This document shows positions 32,798 to 36,728 of a DNA stretch of 36,728 bases, one piece after another. Within the stretch, counting starts at the first letter, position 1; each line of letters starts with the position of its first letter. The position numbers and the translations under genes were made by a program. Origin of the DNA: Caenispirillum bisanense (lineage in GTDB: Bacteria > Pseudomonadota > Alphaproteobacteria > Rhodospirillales > Rhodospirillaceae); contig CAMDRB010000008.1 of NCBI GenBank assembly GCA_945906455.1, forward strand, positions 1-36,728. Reading direction: 5' to 3'. The notes under the pieces are model-generated. The model ran no database searches. It saw only the letters and a program-made list of their open reading frames with translations, and was not told the origin of the DNA.

Positions 32798-34760
32798 CGA
32801 TTCATTTATGGGTTCGGCCCAGAATTCGGCTGGGCGTCGAGCAATGTCCTGCTGGGGTCTCCTGGCGGGAGCGAGTGTGCTGGGCATCGGTTTGGCGGCG
32901 GCAGCGGCCCCGCAGCCAGGGACGGCGCCCCCTCTGCCCGCCGCGCCAATTTCGATATTGCCCGAGCAGTCGGTTCCGCAAGGCGAGCCCATCCCACCGG
33001 AACCGAGTATCGATGTCGGCGACCTGGCCGCGCCGGGTGTGGACCGTATCGGCCTGGTCGATACTTCCGTCGGCGGCTTTTCGGCGCAATTGTGGCGCGG
33101 CACCGATCTGGAACTTCTGAAACAAGTCTTGCCGCAATTGCCCCGTCGTTCAGCTTCGCCGGCCATGCGCCATCTCACCAAAAACTTGTTGCTGTCGCCG
33201 GGTGCGCCGCCGTCGCCGCTGACGCAGAGCGCTGATGTCGCCAACGCAGCTCCGGATTCGACCGGCACTGCCGATGAGACGCTTTCGGCCTCTCAGTGGC
33301 TTCTGGAGACCAGGGTATCAACACTTGCGGGGCTCGGCGATTGGGCCGAGGTCAATGCGCTTCTCGACCTCGTGCCCGCGGACCAGATTACCGAAGGCCT
33401 GCGGCGCTATCGGACCGAGTCCAACCTTGTCACCAACCATGTCAGCGATGCTTGCGCGCAGACTCAAGCGGCGCTCAACGCAACACCCGACACCTATTGG
33501 CAAAAGGTGCAAGTATTCTGCCAGCTCGATATCAATCAAGGTAACGCGGCCAGCTTGGGCCTCGCCCTGCTGCGTGAGCAGCGCGTTGAGGATCCGGTGT
33601 TCTACTGGGCAGCGGATGTGCTCGGCGGAGGGCGGCCACCGCTGCCGGCCGGCTTCGCGCGCGTCGAGCCTTTGCACTTCGCCATGCTTCGCAAGGCAGG
33701 CGCGGTTCTGCCCGCCAACACTGCCGACGTGCAGGCGAAGATCACCGATCCCGCCACACTGGGCTGGCTCGCGGCGCTGTCGCTGCCCGAAGACGCCGCT
33801 ATCAAAGGCGACAAGACCCCAGTGACCGTTCGCCGCGACCGTCGACGGGCTTTGGAAGAGGCCCGCGTCCTCCTAGCCGAGCGCGCGGTCGCCGTAGGAA
33901 CGCTTGGCCCGGAAACGCTGCGCGCGGTCTATCGCAGCGTCAACATCAAAGACCCGCCGCCACCGCCATTGACCCAGATCACGGCGGCCGATGCCCGCGG
34001 CCGCGCCTTCCTCTTTCAATCGGCCCTGGCGCAATCGGTTCCGGCTGCGCGGGCCGAAGTCATCGCCCTCGCGCTCGACCTCGTGCGTGTTGATCGCGGC
34101 GAGAAGGGGCCCAGCCTTACAGTGATGGGCCCGGTCTATGCCGAAATGTTGGCCGAGATGGAGCCGGGCGCCGACCTTGTCTGGTTTGCCGGCGTTGCCG
34201 CACGCGGTTTGCTCGCGGCGGGTCCCGCGGACAAAGCCGCCATGAGCAAGGCTAGAGTCTGGCTCGACCTCGCCCGCAATATGGCGCGTACATCACGTGA
34301 AGCTGGTGAGATCGCCGATGGGCTCTGGCCGATCGACAGATTGCTGACGGGCGGCGGCTCGCCGATTCCACCGCAGGCGTTGCGCGCTTGGGCAGCGGCA
34401 TTGCCGCCCAGTACCCCAGCAGAAACCATCGCCTCAAGCCAAGAGCTCGTGCTCAGCTTGCTGACGGCCGTCGGCGAACCGGTGACTTCGGCCGACTGGC
34501 TGCCGGTAATGGGCGGGGCAGTGCAGGCCAACGGCGGTAGTTTTCTCACGCCGCACATGTGGAACGGTCTCGCACTTGCCGCCAAAGACCGCCGCGCTGG
34601 TGAAGTAGCGGCGCTGGCGCTGGTGGTGCTCGGAGAAGCCGGCCCGGCCGAAGCCGCCTTTCCGGCGTTACAGCATGTAATCGAATCTTTGCGAGCGGTT
34701 GGCCGCGAAAGCGATGCCCGAGCGCTCGCGGTCGAGACCCTGCTTGCGCTGGGACTTTAA
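32781..34760 (+). CDS. Large exported protein of unknown function
   Basis: A 659-residue protein. After a polar N-terminus, residues about 24-43 (WGLLAGASVLGIGLAAAAA) form a signal peptide or anchor, then a Pro-rich stretch (about 44-80). The remainder is alanine-rich and predominantly helical with repeat-like helix pairs, suggesting an alpha-solenoid in the periplasm. No catalytic motif is visible. Starts at 32808 or 32844 are possible; none has a clear ribosome site, and 32781 overlaps the small peptide gene. It occupies the slot between aroK and xerD where alphaproteobacteria often have a long secreted hypothetical protein. xerD starts 24 bp after it. Confidence 0.75.
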   Translation: MTVSNSDSFMGSAQNSAGRRAMSCWGLLAGASVLGIGLAAAAAPQPGTAPPLPAAPISILPEQSVPQGEPIPPEPSIDVGDLAAPGVDRIGLVDTSVGGFSAQLWRGTDLELLKQVLPQLPRRSASPAMRHLTKNLLLSPGAPPSPLTQSADVANAAPDSTGTADETLSASQWLLETRVSTLAGLGDWAEVNALLDLVPADQITEGLRRYRTESNLVTNHVSDACAQTQAALNATPDTYWQKVQVFCQLDINQGNAASLGLALLREQRVEDPVFYWAADVLGGGRPPLPAGFARVEPLHFAMLRKAGAVLPANTADVQAKITDPATLGWLAALSLPEDAAIKGDKTPVTVRRDRRRALEEARVLLAERAVAVGTLGPETLRAVYRSVNIKDPPPPPLTQITAADARGRAFLFQSALAQSVPAARAEVIALALDLVRVDRGEKGPSLTVMGPVYAEMLAEMEPGADLVWFAGVAARGLLAAGPADKAAMSKARVWLDLARNMARTSREAGEIADGLWPIDRLLTGGGSPIPPQALRAWAAALPPSTPAETIASSQELVLSLLTAVGEPVTSADWLPVMGGAVQANGGSFLTPHMWNGLALAAKDRRAGEVAALALVVLGEAGPAEAAFPALQHVIESLRAVGRESDARALAVETLLALGL

Positions 34761-34784
34761 GCCCGTCAGTTTTGATGGGTCGCC

Positions 34785-35723
34785 ATGACACGCGCCATTG
34801 CACCGCTATGGGCGACGCCCCTCGGGGAGACATTCCTTGAGATGTTGGCGGCAGAGCGCGGCGCATCGCCGCGCACGCTCGAGGCCTACGGCCGCGACCT
34901 CGGCGACTTCGCCGGATTTCTCAGGAACGATGCGGCCAAGGCGGCCACCGCCGACGTTCGTCGCTATCTTCATCACATGAATAAGGCGGCTCTCGCTCCG
35001 CGCACGGCCGCGCGCCGCCTCTCGTGCCTACGCCAGTTTTATAAATTCCTTTACAGCGAAGGTCTGCGCGCCGACGATCCCACCGCTGCACTTGACAGCC
35101 CGCGCCTCGGTCGACCCTTGCCGAAGTTTTTGACTGAAGGCGAGGTCGCGCGCCTGCTCGGAGCCGCCCGCGCCGAGGATGGCGCCAAGGGTCTCAGGGC
35201 CGCCGCCTTGCTGGAACTGCTTTATGCTACGGGCTTGCGTGTGTCCGAACTGGTGTCGTTGCCGCTCGCCGCCATTTCAGGCCGTCCCCCGGCGATCAAA
35301 GCCAGCATCATCGTCCGCGGCAAAGGCGCCAAGGAACGTATGGTCCCAGTCGGCGAAGCCGCTCGCACCGCCATCGCCGCCTATCTCGACGTGCGTCACA
35401 CGTTCATACCGGCGAAACTCAAAGCCTCGGCGTGGTTGTTTCCCTCGGGCGGGCATGTCGGCCATCTTACCCGCGGCGGGTTCTCGACAATGTTAAAGGA
35501 CGTTGCGGTGCGCGCAGGCATTGCGCCCTCGCGCGTCTCGCCGCACGTTTTGCGGCATTCCTTCGCCACGCATTTGTTGGCCCACGGCGCCGATTTGCGT
35601 AGCTTGCAGGAAATGCTCGGCCACGCCGATATATCGACGACGCAGATTTACACCCACGTTCTTGACGAGCGACTGAAGAAGTTGGTGCAACAGCACCACC
35701 CGCTCGCCAAGCTGAAGTTGTAA
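34785..35723 (+). CDS. xerD: Site-specific tyrosine recombinase XerD
   Basis: A 312-residue tyrosine recombinase that with XerC resolves chromosome dimers at dif. The N-terminal SAM-like core-binding domain (about 15-95, RTLEAYGRDLGDF) precedes the catalytic domain. Active-site residues: Arg152 (TGLRVSEL), Lys180 (GKGAKER), His254 and Arg257 (HVLRHSFATHLL), His280 (LGHADISTTQIYTH) and nucleophile Tyr289. Length and the aroK-linked position match chromosomal XerD rather than a phage integrase. No dif-like site was identified in the window. Confidence 0.9.
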   Translation: MTRAIAPLWATPLGETFLEMLAAERGASPRTLEAYGRDLGDFAGFLRNDAAKAATADVRRYLHHMNKAALAPRTAARRLSCLRQFYKFLYSEGLRADDPTAALDSPRLGRPLPKFLTEGEVARLLGAARAEDGAKGLRAAALLELLYATGLRVSELVSLPLAAISGRPPAIKASIIVRGKGAKERMVPVGEAARTAIAAYLDVRHTFIPAKLKASAWLFPSGGHVGHLTRGGFSTMLKDVAVRAGIAPSRVSPHVLRHSFATHLLAHGADLRSLQEMLGHADISTTQIYTHVLDERLKKLVQQHHPLAKLKL

Positions 35724-35768
35724 CGTCGTGCCCTCCGGTAAATTGCAACCAAATCGCGGAAAACTCCG

Positions 35769-36587
35769 ATGACATCCGGGAGCCAGACGAGCCCTGAAGC
35801 CGATATCGCTGCGCGGGCAGAGGCGGATTTTCAAGAGGGCTGGGCACTCCATCAAAAGGGTCAGCTCGTCCGTGCCGGCGAGATTTATGAGCGTTTGATT
35901 AAGCTGCATCCGGAGCATTTCAACGCGCTCCACATGCTGGGCATCGTCACGGCGCAGGCGGGGGATTCAAGCCAAGCAGTTGCTTGGTTTGGTCGTGCGG
36001 TCGCGGTTAACCCGGGAAATGCCGCGGCACACTACAATCGTGGCTCGGCGCTCGCGCGCATTGGTCGTCATCAAGACGCCGTCTCAAGCTACGACCGGGC
36101 AATTGCGCTAACGCCCGACTACGCCGATGCCTACAATAATCGAGGCAACGCGTTGCGGGCGCTGGGACAAGACGGGGCGGCCATCGCCAGCTACGACGGA
36201 GCCGTTCGGAGCAGGTCAGACTTTACCGAGGCCTACATTAACCGGGCCAATACACTGAAGGGTATCGGCCGCTTCGAAGCTGCCGTCGCGGATTACGACC
36301 GGGCGCTTAACCTTCAACCAAACTTGGCCGGCGCCTACAATGACCGAGGGATTGCGCTGTGGTCGCTGGGAAGACTTAACGATGCCATCGGCAGCTATGA
36401 CAAAGCCACTCAGGTCAGACCTGATTTCGCCGAGGCTTATATCAACCGCGGCGTAGCGCTTCGTGATCTGCACCGTCTGCAGGCCGCACTGGAGAGCTTA
36501 GACAAGGCGCTGGAATTTAGGCCCGATCATGCCGGAGCTCACATCAATCGTGGCGCAGTGCTCAATGATCTAGTGGATCAAATCTAA
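35769..36587 (+). pseudogene. TPR-repeat protein truncated by IS630 insertion
   Basis: The frame encodes about 267 native residues: an N-terminal cap and then about seven 34-residue tetratricopeptide repeats (consensus AYxNRGxAL..LGRxxxAxxSYDxAL...PD). It breaks off mid-repeat at HINRGAVLNDL. The following VDQI and the stop at 36585-36587 are encoded by the IS630 terminal repeat, so the C-terminal part of the original protein is missing. Full-length relatives of this architecture often carry a C-terminal glycosyltransferase (SPINDLY/OGT-like) domain; whether this one did cannot be seen. The gene starts 45 bp after xerD. Confidence 0.85.
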
Positions 36588-36728
36588 GAAAGAGAATCCA
36601 TTGGGGGTTCCCTGACCGATACTGTCGTGCGGGTCTGGCGGATGCACCAGACAAAGCACGTTATCAAGCGACTGAGTGCCAAGTCCCGCGCGACGCTTGA
36701 GGGGGTATTGGCGGACCGCAACAGCCCG
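36571..36728 (+). mobile_element. IS630-family element, left end (continues beyond the window)
   Basis: TA at 36571-36572 is followed by the terminal repeat GTGGATCAAATCTAA (36573-36587), which pairs with the repeat at 132-146. About 55 bp later a transposase frame opens. IS630 elements target TA and duplicate it, as seen at both termini in this window. Confidence 0.85.
36642..36728 (+). CDS. IS630-family transposase, N-terminal fragment (cut by window edge)
   Basis: Twenty-nine codons from ATG 36642 run off the edge. The sequence LSAKSRATLEGVLADRNSP matches the usual beginning of this IS630 subgroup, in which a short leader is followed by a conserved ADRNSPQKHVWRA-type block. GTG 36627 is an alternative start. 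Orientation is the same as that of the C-terminal fragment at the left edge. Confidence 0.75.
   Translation, partial: MHQTKHVIKRLSAKSRATLEGVLADRNSP

Noticed and set aside
34785-35723. XerD as an integrase of a mobile island
   Set aside because: Its size, motifs and linkage to aroK-aroB fit the chromosomal housekeeping recombinase; no attachment-site repeats or phage genes are nearby.
36571-36728. Both window edges being the two sides of one IS insertion (a circular molecule)
   Set aside because: Joining the TPR frame to the left flank through one TA gives a sequence with no TPR character that runs into the TetR promoter region, so the flanks are different sites.

Overview
The window reads as GC-rich chromosomal DNA of an alphaproteobacterium, most likely in or near the Rhodospirillales. 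The evidence is gene order: uvrC-pgsA-moaD-moaE, the rpmB/cobT-cobS/J-domain/bolA cluster, and xerD facing aroK-aroB-CorC are typical alphaproteobacterial neighbourhoods. PetP/PetR-type regulators and a COQ9-like TetR point the same way. No rRNA, tRNA, CRISPR array or prophage was seen.

Both ends of the window lie inside an IS630-family insertion sequence. The left edge carries the last 48 codons of a transposase plus a terminal inverted repeat. The right edge carries the mirror-image terminal repeat and the first codons of a transposase in the same orientation. The right copy has inserted at a TA dinucleotide inside a TPR-repeat gene and truncates it.

Layout. 0.2-4.6 kb: TetR regulator, then a leftward petP (MarR)-petR (OmpR-type)-histidine kinase operon, divergent from a branched-chain aminotransferase. 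4.6-9.6 kb (leftward): a pteridine-reductase-like SDR and folB, overlapping by ATGA, then uvrC, pgsA, moaD and moaE; several junctions are translationally tight. 9.9-14.4 kb (rightward, more accessory in character): an orphan membrane-anchored PotF-like binding protein, a small secreted protein with a CRP-like site upstream, and a cytochrome c-FTR1 iron permease fusion with a Fur-like site. 14.4-19.0 kb (leftward): a DUF1800-DUF1501-DUF1800 cluster with two closely related DUF1800 copies around one Tat-exported DUF1501 protein. 19.5-24.4 kb: gap-pgk, a DUF4743/Nudix protein (leftward), two proteins of unknown function, and rpmB. 24.5-28.4 kb (leftward): cobT, cobS and a J-domain protein, with bolA divergent. 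28.8-32.4 kb (leftward): CBS-domain protein, a CorC-like transporter, aroB and aroK. 32.7-36.6 kb (rightward): a 42-residue membrane peptide, a large exported protein of unknown function, xerD, and the IS-broken TPR gene.

Most of the window is housekeeping: pterin and molybdopterin synthesis, DNA repair, phospholipid synthesis, glycolysis, cobalamin, the shikimate pathway and chromosome resolution. The least understood parts are the DUF1800/DUF1501 cluster, the orphan PotF-like protein, the two genes before rpmB, and the exported protein between aroK and xerD.
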